Position numbers and translations under genes: made by a program
DNA from: Amphirosellinia nigrospora
Lineage: Eukaryota > Ascomycota > Sordariomycetes > Xylariales > Xylariaceae
Direction: 5' to 3'
Assembly: GCA_004123355.1 (NCBI GenBank)
Contig: SCHM01000001.1
Span: 9,806,193-9,870,192, forward strand
Length of the DNA stretch: 64,000 bases
The notes under the pieces: generated by a model
The model's database searches: none
The model's input: the letters and a program-made list of their open reading frames with translations, nothing else
What the model was told of the DNA's origin: nothing
Shown: piece after piece, positions 26,176-37,512 of the stretch
How the letters are laid out: each line of letters opens with the position of its first letter
Position numbering within the stretch: position 1 is the stretch's first letter

Positions 26176-28377
26176 TATAATCCCGTCAAATACCTATAAA
26201 TAATGCCAGAGATTCTCGATATAATGCGATAAGGTCTGTTTGTCAGAGTATATTGGGTCTGAGTTGAACTGACGCTAAGTTTTGTACCTTCATAAAACAC
26301 CCAGGCTTTAACTATGACGTAGGTAGGTAGCGACAAGGGTTTAAGCGCAGCATCATCCGATATCTGACCAATGAGGCTTTATCGCTAGTTTTAGCCTTGT
26401 AACGTCCCATAAGGCTTTCTGGGTGTATAAAGGAGGCCGAAGTGAGACAAAGAAAGTAGAATAAGACCAGGGATCTGTGCCGCCAATGATCGTGGGGTGT
26501 ACACAAGGCGCATTCATATGAATAGCGAATAATATAAAAACATTAAAGTTTGAAAGAAGAAAGATTTTAATAATCCCTTAGCCGACCACTTGCCGCAAAT
26601 GTGGCGAAGAAATTCCTGTAGTAGCTGAAGGATGCCATTTGCTAGCTTGTACCGTTTCAGGGCAGATAGGAAGCGTATAAACAGTAATCTGGCTACAGAA
26701 ATGAGATATTGCCGGCATAGGTTCTTTTTGAGAATGTCAGAAGTTGTAATCTAAATTCTGTGAGCCCTGCCCTCTCGAAATTAGGCCTTTGAAGGCAAAG
26801 TTTGGCAATCATGGATCTTAACTAATTTATGGGCGTTCTTCTTGGCACGCAATGAATGATTAGGTAGGGTAGTGGGCCTGGTGCCGCAATGGGGGCCTTA
26901 ATGCAGCAACTCCAATCATTTAGGTTCCAATGGTGGGGCGTTGGCTACCAACATGGCTCGTGCACGAAATTTCAGTCGTTCTCTTGGTCACGTGGTAAGC
27001 TAAGAAGGGCAAGAGGGCGCACTTTCTAGCTAAATTGATTGGCCAACGAACACAACGTAGCGCAACTAAAGACCTGCTAAGCTTGAACGAAACCTCCCCC
27101 CGTCCCTAAATTCCTCGATCTCTCGTCACATTCAACTTACACCTAAAATCAACTGAAACTACTGATACAGGCGACCTAACAATTGACCCTAACAGCGAAA
27201 GTGCCGCTTCCTATTAGCATAGAAGTAACTAATAGAGTCTATCTCTAAAGATCACTTCTAAGCAATACCCCTAGGACTCGCAAGCAGGCTAGACCGTCAA
27301 TGAGTGATTGGGATGTAAGGGTATTCTAGGTGAACAGTCAATTAAATGACCTAGGACCTTAGCTATTCATTCTATATGATATAGAGCGGTATATTCGCAA
27401 GAGCTACCAAGAGGTATCTCCTTCACTTATGAGCACAGTGAAAATATGCATAAAAGACATGGAGAAAGTTTTAGTTAGTGTAGCATATATCAATCGAAGT
27501 TGAAAAGAAATGTGTCATTCACAACATAGTGTGTGCATAGGCTTGTGTGTAAAGGAAGAGTATCCTTAAGCAGGATCTGCGAAATAGATGACTAACTGGT
27601 GTCTTGAAAGAACGATAGTAGCATGGCATGAGGTTGGGATGGCAGGGGTTGCGGCGAATGGTATGATAGCATGGGGAAGGAAATGAAAAAAGATGAAGAA
27701 ACAGAACAGATGCAGGTGAAGTTGGCTGTGTGGGGAGATGAAGAAGACTAATGCCAGAAAAATGCTTCGTGTTGGAGAGAGGAGACGATGCACGCCCTAA
27801 GGGGGTGTTGCAAGGAAAAGTTGACGTGATGCATCGAGATTAATGCAGAATATAAGCTTGAAGATAAAACGAAATTTGGAGTCAATGACTTGGGAGGGAT
27901 TGAGCGTGCCACCGAGGGGTTTGGGTTGTGTCGGCTGTAATACGTATCATAGATGACACTGGGGACCTCAAAGGGACTGGCCTTGGGTTGCATCAGCTGG
28001 ACAAGGAAGTTGACTCTCCTAAAGACATGGCAGCACGTAGAATGGGCAACAGGAAAGAAAATTACAGTACCGGGTGTCGATCGGAGGTAATGTGGTAGTT
28101 GAGAGGTGGTTGCGTGCAGGGTATAAGTCAGGAGAGCTGTCATTTGATTGGTCCGTGAGGGGTAATCGAGGTTGAGTGGGCAAACTCGTACCCTGCCTCA
28201 CACCTACCCATAAAAGCCCATCTTCCTCCTCCTACAGATATTACCACACTCTTTCTTCTTCATCAACAAAAATATAATCCATCAATAAGTCATTAAAAAC
28301 CCACCCAAGAAAACCCAGATCCATCGGGTTCATCATCGAGAAACAAAAGGGGGCCCGTACATACCTTCTAACCCGCT
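26176..28377. other. Gene-poor spacer
   Basis: About 2.2 kb with no supported gene. It ends in a pyrimidine-rich leader (28210-28265) before the next gene. A 131-codon minus-strand frame at 27748-28143 is low in complexity and unrecognised. Confidence 0.4.
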
Positions 28378-29449
28378 ATGTCCGCCTCATGTCGTGAGCA
28401 TACCCTTTGTGAGATGGCATGCTCTATAGCAAGACTGACCATCTTAACAGAGAGCCTGGGAATACGGCGAGAGGCCCTCCGCCCACGATATGAGGATCAG
28501 GGCTCGGCCAAGTATCGTGTCCTAGGAGAGCAGGGCAACTTCTCGAAATTAAGGACTTCAGGTAGGACCTTGCTCTTAAATATGTACGTTATCGGTGTTT
28601 TTTCGCTATCTAATAAATTGTAGATGTGAATATTGCGCCTTACGAGCGTTCGGCGCATCATGAGAGGAAACACAGGCCTTCACAAATGGTTGACTACCCA
28701 TCTTGGAGGAGTCAACGGGAAGGTTCAAGCCTGCGTAGTGGATCTACCACTCATAGGTCTGGATCTTCATTTGAGCTCGTCTCTACTGAGACGAGGAGAT
28801 CCGGCGGGCGTAAAGCTAAAGCCTATGAGGAGAATACTCGAGTACAGAAGAGCTGGGTGGAGACACCTAGACATCTCTTGTCAAGTAGACCGGAGTCCCA
28901 AAAAGCTCCAGCTTACCAAAATCTCAACGGGAATTTGAGAAGATGGTAAGGTTCAGTGATGATGTCTACCGGGACGCTACCCTACCAGGTAGACTCCTTG
29001 GCGCCGTAGGGCACCAAGAGGATTCTCCGAAGGGGCAGTCTGCAGGCAAATTGGTTAGGGCGCCAGGCAACGGAAAAGTGACCGGCGAGTTTCAGGACCG
29101 AGGAGGGTACCGAAAAGCCCTGCCTAAGCGATCGCGGGCTAGTGAGAGGCAACAAAGTTATGTACCTGCGGCGCCTATCATCCCAAGACTCCCCACCCCA
29201 GATCTCGACTCGACATCCGACTACGAGTTAGGCTTAGCCAAATATGACTTTTGCCGTTGCTGTAGCTCAGATGACAGAGATGAAGACGAATGTGGGCACT
29301 GGAGAAACGGAAAGGCCAAGATGGACAAGCAAGGTAATAACACTCCTATCCACGCGTGTGTGAGTTGAAACTAACCAATTGCAGTTGATCATGCCAGAGC
29401 TTACATATCACGAGTGACAATGAGCGAGCGATTGATTACAGAAGCCTGA
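28378..29449 (+). CDS. Hypothetical protein, polar and basic
   Basis: I do not recognise a family. The start at 28378 and introns at 28562-28623 (CTAATAAATTGTAG acceptor) and 29334-29384 (AACTAACCAATTGCAG) give a continuous gene, apart from one frame change near 28935. The product, about 320 residues, is rich in Ser, Arg, Lys and Glu. It has a short ordered-looking motif EFEKMVRFSDDVYRDATLP and a Cys cluster, FCRCCSSDDRDEDECGHW, near the C-terminus. There is no signal peptide or membrane segment. The well-formed introns and codon periodicity support a real gene, probably conserved among related fungi. Confidence 0.6.
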
Positions 29450-30589
29450 TTGTAAAAGCAGGCGGGTCGAGTTTCCTAGGCACAGTCTGTTAGGTGTACG
29501 AATTGGGTACGAGGCGTTTAGGGCATGGGGTAGGACTAGGCTAGGAATAGGGAAATAGTTAGGCTGTAGTTCTTGGGCCTAGGATGATACTTTGGGTACT
29601 GGTAACTGTGCGAGAAGAGCAGTTTTGGACATAATGCCCATCGAGGCAAATTTCTGATAGTCGCCTAATAAGTCAAGTTGATATTAAAAGGATTATCCAG
29701 ACGAGGCAACGTCGTGTGTAGGACAGGGGGACGAAGTGAGGTTGTTTAGTAGGACTTTTTCTGGGCTGATTGGTCACAGGCCTCCAAACCGTGGGTCCTG
29801 GTAGGCAACAGCGGGGCGAATAAGAAGTGTGGCTGGCGAGTCCTAGACGAGCCGCATGTGGCTAGTTAGACGGCTAGCAGGGTTGAAATGGACCCCCCAA
29901 TGGCCCGAGCGCCAATTCCTTCCTTGTCTCTTATCTTGGCCCCCAATTTCTATCAAAGAATCCAAAAAAAGGAACTCCTTCAAATTGCCTCGTCCGTCTT
30001 TCCCGAACTACATGGTATGGCCAACACTCTTACCCTAGCTATCTCTATTCCTAGCTAGATGAATTATCGCCCAATGGAGCCTAACTGACGATCAAGTCAA
30101 ACGACCCTTCACATTCTCGGTCAAGGTTGCCCAAGTCGAACAGAGCCATGGAATTGTTTACGATTTATGTTGCCTGTTGAATACCTAACCAAGTCGTATT
30201 ATACTGCAAAAGATACGAAACAGTAACGAAGAGAACGGCCGGTAAATAAATTCCCCAAATGCAGAGGTATTACCTAAGTACAAGTATTACCTAAGTTGAA
30301 CCCGAGTAGTACGATGACTCCGGCCTTATCCAGCCGGTATACGTGCATATGTATCCTACACCGACCACGACTGCATCGAGGAGCTGAAACCAGCGCCAAT
30401 GTCGAAGTTAATTGGATTATTTATTAATTTGTCTTAACTAGCTTATGCTATCATTTTGTGCGGCGTTTTCAGCTTCCTATTAGTGCGGAGACGAGTTCCC
30501 CTACCATTACCGGGATCCGATTGCCGGCGAAACTATATCATTCATCCCTTTTCATAAGCTAGATCAAGCTGTCGGGAATGTCAATGCCG
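29450..30589. other. Convergent spacer, no gene seen
   Basis: About 1.1 kb between two 3' ends. A 13-base direct repeat GTATTACCTAAGT occurs near 30268-30297. No coding region supported. Confidence 0.4.
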
Positions 30590-31283
30590 TCACACCCAGT
30601 TTCCTAGCGAACCTCGTTTCACAGCCTTCGTCGCATTCGCTGCGGCGCAGTCCGTAATCGGACAACCTTCCGGGTCAACCGTCCACGCATTGTGGTTCGC
30701 GGTGGTAGCTTGCATAGGAGTAACGCCCGTAAGCGTTCTATCCGCACGACTTCACGGGGTTAGTTAGCGTGCTGCAGAACGCAAGGGTCAGGAATAACTC
30801 ACGACGCCTGATCAAACCACGTCGCCTCGATGTCGATCAAGCCATTGCCAACACCACTTGTCTCAAACGTGCTAAAGTTGCCTGATATTGTTATTGGGGC
30901 TGCGCCTGCCGCTTGCGTCGAGACAAGAGAGCAGGTTTGTAGCGGCTGGTCGACTGTGCCCTGACACGTAGCATCGAAGAAAGGAACCGAGCCCTCGGCG
31001 GCGGCATGTGTCGGACCTGAGACCTCGTATGCTTTACAGATCGCGTTAGCTACACGGAGCCTGCATACACATTCATCATGGGTAATAGTAGGCGATGTGC
31101 CTGATACTTACAATAACCGCATGGCCAGGAGGTGCACGTTGTTGGGCCCGTCCATGTGACAGTCCAGACGTAATCACTCGCGCGATGTGAAAGCCGAATG
31201 GGGCCTGTTCTTTGAGCTCCCACTAAGGATGTGGAACACGACACGGCTAAGAGGCTCGAGAGTGTAAAAATTTGGTTTACCAT
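30590..31283 (-). CDS. Small secreted cysteine-containing protein
   Basis: The start gives a clear signal peptide (MVNQIFTLSSLLAVSCSTSLVGA) followed by RASDYVWTVTWTGPTTC. The mature protein then has C-SW-PCGY, VPFFDATCQGTVDQPLQTCS and a C-terminal region with CPITDCAAANATKAV. The pattern of a signal peptide, paired cysteines and an FxATCxG-type core resembles the many small secreted proteins of plant-associated fungi; a precise family cannot be named. One intron lies near 31053-31105 and a second near 30780. A TATATAAAA box lies about 130 bp upstream on the same strand. The exact exon structure at the C-terminus is uncertain because of indels. Confidence 0.6.
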
Positions 31284-31410
31284 TATGAATTAGGTTTGCG
31301 TGTATTTTGATAGAGGAAGAAGGTTAGGTCTTGTGATGCGAGTATAAGACGAGGAGGTGTATCAAAGTAGAAACGAGTGAGCAAAGCGCAAAACACACGA
31401 GAGAAGACCT

Positions 31411-31420
31411 TTTTTATATA
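31411..31420 (-). promoter_or_regulatory. TATA box of the secreted-protein gene
   Basis: TATATAAAAA on the minus strand, about 130 bp upstream of the start codon at 31283. Spacing fits a core promoter. Confidence 0.45.
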
Positions 31421-32404
31421 AGCGACGGATAAATATTATTGATGGTAATGAGTGGACAGATTTTCGGTGTCCGGTCAGCTTCGCAGCACATTACGTGACA
31501 TCGAGTACCAAATAGTAGGATGGGCGGGCGGTCACATTGCCGATCGGTCTTGGGCCTGCATACGTCTAACACAAACGTGCCACCAACACACCGCAAACGT
31601 GCAACAACGAGTCCCCAATTGGAGAAGCTGGAAGAGCCTAGATCCTCCAGCTGTAATGTGCCACCTGGTCAGCGCAGTTGGGGAAGCTATGCCGTACATG
31701 AGAAGAACATCGAGACGGCCGACTGCAAAACCTCGTATCGCGTGTAGTGCCTCCTTCGAGTGGATGAGCTGTAACGATAGGCCGGGAAGGAATAGTCCAA
31801 TCATAATTGGTCCTTTCTTACCAACGATTTCACACACCCGCAAAACATGAAACGTATATGAACACCAACAACGTATTCAGGCACCAGTAGCGCAATTACT
31901 AGTGCAAAGTTGCGAGTTCTTAACTGCCGGTTAACAAGGATGAGCCCTCCGTGTTACTTCAGTAATAATGCTCCGTCTCCGCAGCAGGCTCCAATTTCCT
32001 GATGCAGTAATTCCTTATTAGAGCAAGCGTGCGTAAGACAATTAATCCTATTATTTTGCTCAACTGTGAGTATAAACACCGCACACGATGCCATTAAGTA
32101 GCCTAGAATTACAAAGGCTAGCTAATCATCGGCCGTAGAGATGAAGTCCGTAGGTGGACGATGTGCGGCGGGTGAAATAATTTCTTTCTCAAGGTCAAAG
32201 GGGCGAAGTGGAGAAGCCCCCCCATTTGTATGATGAAGATTCCCATGCGAGGAAATTAAACCATCATGTTGTCGCCATGACCATTTCTTACTCGTCTGAA
32301 AACCGCACATATCCTTCCCGTTCCACCGATGCGCAACCATCTCCTGTCCAATTATCCCCCAGGACTGAGTTACTTTTCTCAACCTGGTTCCTCGATCAAA
32401 CTCA
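31421..32404. other. Intergenic, no gene seen
   Basis: Small overlapping frames on both strands without domains; holds the 3' side of the next minus-strand gene. Confidence 0.4.
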
Positions 32405-33695
32405 TTAGCGAGTTGGAATACACAGAATCGAGATAAGTCTTTCATCTATCATGCGCAGCATGTCGATGCCGGCTGCATCGATTCTCAGTTTTGGATGCTC
32501 GCGATGACCATCTTTATAGTGACAGACATATATTTGGGTCCGGTAGGCCCATAGAATGTCTGTCGCTTGCTTGAGCTGGCGAACCAAGGAGCTAACAGTA
32601 TGTGCGTGTAGCGGAAGGAACTTCGTGGGCCCGCTTGAGTTGGTACCGGGTGCTGGATTTGATAGCATTTTTTCCAGTGATTCCTTGGTATTTTGGTAGC
32701 TGAGAGTCAAGGTCGCCATCATCTTACTTTGATCTGGGTCATAGAATCCACGGTGCGTGCAGGAATGAATTTCGCCGAGACATGCCACGATCGAATCTCT
32801 CAACTTGTACAGCTCTCGACGAAGATGAGGCCAGTGGTTCCGATTGCTTTCGGATGCTATGAAGCCAAACGTGCGCTCCATCGCTTTCTCATTTGCTATG
32901 GGCGAGTTCCCATGAGATGCCGGCTTTAGAGGCAAGCGGAGTTTCAGGAAATCACTGGTTTATAGGATTAGCATGATTGGCCGTTATATAGAGCGCCGGG
33001 CTTACTGACTTAAAAAACGCATTCGTTGTCCGGTCCATCTGCATTCGTAAGTCCTCAATCCGTTGATAGCACTCCTGGGCAGCAACCGGATGATGGACTC
33101 TATGGCCATTAGAAATTTCCTTGACTTTTGCTAGCTCCGTCTCGAGATTGCGCGCCCATTCAGAAATACCGACTGGGAGTTTAGCCTTGGAGTCCTGGGA
33201 TGCATGCCCAACCAACAATTTTAAGATCCAATCGAGTTGCACGACCAGAAACTCACAATTGGCCTTGAAACGGGGATCGATGCAAGGCGCTTGATCAGGC
33301 GAGCTGGATCTAGACAGTATTATATGCAACTTTCTTCTCAGAAAGATGACCACTTGATAAAAGACAGCAAGTTCATCTGTCATGGCTTTCCCTCCGAAAG
33401 GTGGGACACTTGAATCGACAGCGATACTAGTCACACCAGTACCACAACTCTCAACAACTTGAGCAATGTCGGGTTCTTTATCCGCATCGGAAGATTGGGG
33501 GTGATTACGCGTAGGACTCTCGCACTGAGGCTGGACGAGATCGCCAGCAGGACTGCTCTCCACATGAGCAATCGACCGATCTCGGGGCGGTTCCGGGGTG
33601 TCGTCCTCAGATTGTAGAGATATAATTGAGAATGTATCGTCGTCGATATACTCCCAGTCGTCGGGTAGGGGAACTGACACAGCTGTTGTAGCCAT
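32405..33695 (-). CDS. Hypothetical fungal protein, alpha-helical
   Basis: No named family recognised. Two exons (33695-33010 and 32954-32405) are joined by a 55-nt intron with a TGCTAATCC branch site, giving about 410 residues. The N-terminal third is acidic and disordered (DDWEYIDDDTFSIISLQSED). The rest is predicted helical, with WNLETELAKVKEI-like and RIEDLRMQMDRTTNAFF segments, then HLRRELYKLRDSIVACLGEI and a C-terminal IDERLISILCIPTR. There is no signal peptide. Both exons are open without frame changes and have clear coding character. Confidence 0.65.
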
Positions 33696-35338
33696 GCTGG
33701 CGGATTCGGCGTGCTTAGGAATGTAGGAATGGGGATAGGAGAAGGACTATGACTTCACACTATTTCGGATTATGGAGGCAGCGGACTGGTTGGCCAAGAC
33801 GTGATTGACCAGGCTTGCATCCACTGCATGAGGCGTAGGCAACCAAGGTAAGACAAGGCAAGGCAAGGCGAGAAAAGTCGAAATTCCAGAGTGATGCCCG
33901 AGTTGGGAGGGGCAAATTATATTCATGGCATAGACACGTGTACGCCTCGTAAGACGCTAGGGAAGGTTTCCGAGTGCTTTCTGAAGATTGAACTCTACGT
34001 AGTTCAAACCTTGCACTTACAGCTCAAAAACAATCAAATGTCTTTTCGATTTACATGGTTACTTGCCCAACTCAACTTACATCCCGATAGAAACCTGGCG
34101 TATCCTCAGCGGTCCGAACCGGATCTCTGGAGGGGCTGAACTAGGGGTGCTTTAGTGGTGTTACGTAGTGCCCTATTGGTGGGGGTGCAGGTAACTATAT
34201 CCAGGCCAGACCTTAGCATGTGGGGCGGGGCGCAGGGAACCACTTAGCAGCATGTTGAGACCCTTCTACGCGACAGGTACTGAATTGTGATTCTATTTAT
34301 TTGATTTCAGAGAGGTTTTAACAGTAACGACAGTATAACTTGAATTACTATTAAAAACGTCGTGCCTAATTAAGATGTTGGGCTTTTTTCGAGTTGCAAG
34401 CCACCACTCCAATCCTATACCGATGTCATCAAGTTTGCCAGGTATCTCAACGATACGATCACAAGTTGACATCTATCGCTTTAGCTATCTTTACGTAAAG
34501 AATTAGCTACGATGGAAATGATAATCAGAAATATTAAGAAAAGGCTAGAGCGTTAATGGAAGGGTATAAGGGTACCGCATGTAAATGCCTTTAGAGAAAT
34601 GAGGCATGTGTATTCACGCGGTCTAGACAGGTAGAATTCCAGACCAACCTTTCATGATATGTGCCAAGTTTTAAGAGGGCCACCAATGAAGATGAGAAAA
34701 CAGGCTAAACTTAGAGAAATTATGTGAAGCCTTAATTAGCTTCAGGCACGATCCATTTAGATTCGTGTAAATTACTTAGGTAATGATAGAGTAGTTCTCT
34801 GTAGACGATTTTTGAATGACAACCTGATGCGCATAATTTTTAGCTATTTCAGCAATACAGGTGCAAGTAGATCAATTGCCCTTCTAGACATGCTAGGCTC
34901 GGGGGCGTTTTCACAACTTTCTCCAACAATGACGACCGATGCCTAGTGCTGTGGGAGAAACATCGAAGCTCCGTTTGTGACGACTTGCCCAGAAGCCCGG
35001 CATAATATCGTTCAACGTCGAAACAGCGAAATTGCTAATCCGATTGTAGAGGCCAAGATTTGAAGTAGGAACGCTATAACACCCCGCCCTGACTGAGAGC
35101 TATGAGAGTGATCCAATCGCAGTCAATTGTCCCCGAGAGCCGATGCAATATCTCGAAGCACGACATCGCTCCGTCCAACAACTGCCAGGAATCCCGTACC
35201 AACCTGCGAACGTGACCTCCCGGGCTCGTACCGGGCCACACCGGGCCATACCGTCCCTGGTCACAGCATTACGCTATCCGGCATGCGATGGTACGCAACG
35301 CAGAAGCCATTTCTTCGCACTTGGCATGCATGGCTTCT
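33696..35338. other. Gene-poor AT-rich spacer
   Basis: About 1.6 kb. It includes a short AAGGCAAGGCAAGGC tandem near 33853-33869. No gene supported. Confidence 0.4.
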
Positions 35339-35346
35339 CTATAAAG
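35339..35346 (+). promoter_or_regulatory. TATA box of the GH79 gene
   Basis: CTATAAAG lies about 105 bp upstream of the proposed GH79 start codon, in a sensible core-promoter position. Confidence 0.45.
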
Positions 35347-35448
35347 GCCCCGGCGGGCCTTAGTCGAGTGCGTTGAGATTCCTGCCATTCTTTTCATTCT
35401 GGCTGAAGATGCAGTGGAGGTCTATAGAAAGCGCACATTGACATCAAT

Positions 35449-37512
35449 ATGTTTTATAAGACTCTTAAGCCTATATGGCTCATACTAGCACCTGGGAAAC
35501 CTGTGCTGACAGCCTACATACCCAGGCCATTGATCTCTGTTCAAGTTTCAGCAGCTATCTCAGCGGAGGCTTCACCTGAGATAGATGCCGATTTTCTAGG
35601 ACTAGCCTTCGAGCAGGCCTCATTCGCACGCTATGCACAGAATGATGAAGGTAGCATCAATGTCTTCTCGACCAACTTAATGGACGCCATCTACTCAAGG
35701 ACGGGCGGAAAACCAAACATTAGGCTTGGTGGGACATCTCCAGATTATGGGAGGTATCTTCCGGGGCAAGTTGAGCCAGCATTACCAGTAGCTGAGCAAG
35801 ACAATTACCAAGATATCGGGCACACCACCATCGGGCCACCATACTGGCAACTTACGAAGAACTTCCCCGATGCTGTATATATTATCCAAGTACCACTTGC
35901 CACGACGAACATCAGTGAGCCCGTTGCCTGGGCCCAATCAGCAGTTGATGCCATAGGCTTGGACAAAATATTTTCAATTCAGCCTGGAAACGAAGCAGAC
36001 CTGTACACGGACACCTTCACAGGTGTGAACGGCATTCAGCTACACCCCCGGAGTATCAAGGAAACCTCAACAACGAGACATATGTCGGGAACTGGACGAA
36101 GTATGTATTAGCAATCAAAGATGCGGTGCCCAAAGTACCGTCGGAGCGCTACTTTACAGCCTTCGACACCGCTGCGCATTTTGATGCCGACGTGGCAGCC
36201 AATCAGTATATATTCGCGGTCGACAGATGTTTCGACCTGGGCATCGATGCCGATGATGTCGTGAAGGAAGTCGCGGCCCATTACTATCAAGGAAATGCTG
36301 GCACGGCCGCCACGCTTAGCAGCACGCTCATGAACCTCACGATCACTCACACCCATCTCGACCAGTTCAAAGTGCGGATCGACTGGTTACGTGCCAACAA
36401 GCCGGACGTGCCTTTTGGTAAGGGATTCTCGCCCGCCCCCTTTCAGTCACCCTGGGAGCTACGGGTTCTCTTAAATGGGTCTTAGTTTCGACTTCAGCTT
36501 TCCTACGTTAGAAAAGCAGTTATTTAATTACGCTCAGACGGAGATTGCTGACCAAGAATATTGTAGTGTTGTCCGAAGTTGGTAATTCACTCCAACCACA
36601 AAATACGTACACTTATCAAGCAAGGCTGGGCTCCGCCCTGTGGCAAGTTGATTTCTATCTTTACAGCATGGCTATTGGCGTCGCGCGTATCAATTACCAG
36701 CAGATCATGCGTAAGTGATATCGACCATCATCTCTTGTCCTCCCTTTCCTCCCTTATCGTTGGCAGTAGGGCTGGTGCGCGTGGGCTAAAGATATACAGG
36801 AAAGATAGGAGGTGCTAACTTTGATGGTGAAAAAGATGCGGGTTATAACATGTGGCTCCCTGTCGCCAGTGCGGAAATGCCGGCGCAGGTATTCTCAAAC
36901 TACTACTCGCAACCATTCCTTGCGGACTTTATAGGTGCGTAACAATATCAATACCTTGTTCGGGTCTCAGGCCAGTATATCATCAAATGGCTCATCGATG
37001 CATAGACTAACATTTTTCGCAGTAAGTTGAATCTTTTCAAGGCCTCCAAAGATACAGTTAATTCCAGCAAAAAGAACAAAAAAACGTTGCCTTTAAAATG
37101 GCATGTTGACACACGTTAGGGAAATTCGGGGAAGACGCGCGTTACGCAACTCCAGGTCGATGCTAGTAATGTCGCAGCCTACGTCGCCTACGAAGACGGC
37201 ATACCCAAGCGGATCGCAGTGGTGAACATGAACTACTGGAACCAGACCTCATCGACCGAGGTGCGTGGCAGCCTCACTTTGGACTTTGAGGTTCCTGATG
37301 ATGCAACGCAGCTTACCGTGTACCACCTGAACTCGCCCTTGGGCGCCGGCGCAGCGGCTGATACCATCACGTATGGCGGCAGCCAATGGACGTACGACAG
37401 TCTTGGGAAGGAGGTCAAAAATGTCCGGCAGGATACCGAGACGGTGATTGTTGCGGATGGCGCCGCTAGTGTGACTGTTGCGAGTAGCGAGGCGGTGCTA
37501 ATCTGGCTGTAG
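35449..37512 (+). CDS. GH79 glycosidase (beta-glucuronidase-like)
   Basis: A glycoside hydrolase of the heparanase/beta-glucuronidase family GH79, probably secreted. The catalytic barrel begins near FLGLAFEQASFARYAQN, with NIRLGGTSPDYGRY. The acid/base glutamate is in SIQPGNEADLY and the nucleophile in LSEVGNSLQPQNTY. The C-terminal beta-domain includes VAAYVAYEDGIPKRIAVVNM and ends at 37512. Introns fit at 36418-36566, 36711-36835 and about 36930-37127. A frame change near 36045 follows a five-C run and reads as one missing C; another may lie at the last acceptor. The first 30 residues do not form a convincing signal peptide, so the start may be wrong or affected by an indel. Confidence 0.85.

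Noticed and set aside
27748-28143. 131-codon minus-strand frame
   Set aside because: Composition is biased, there is no motif, and it lies in the promoter region of the plus-strand gene at 28378.
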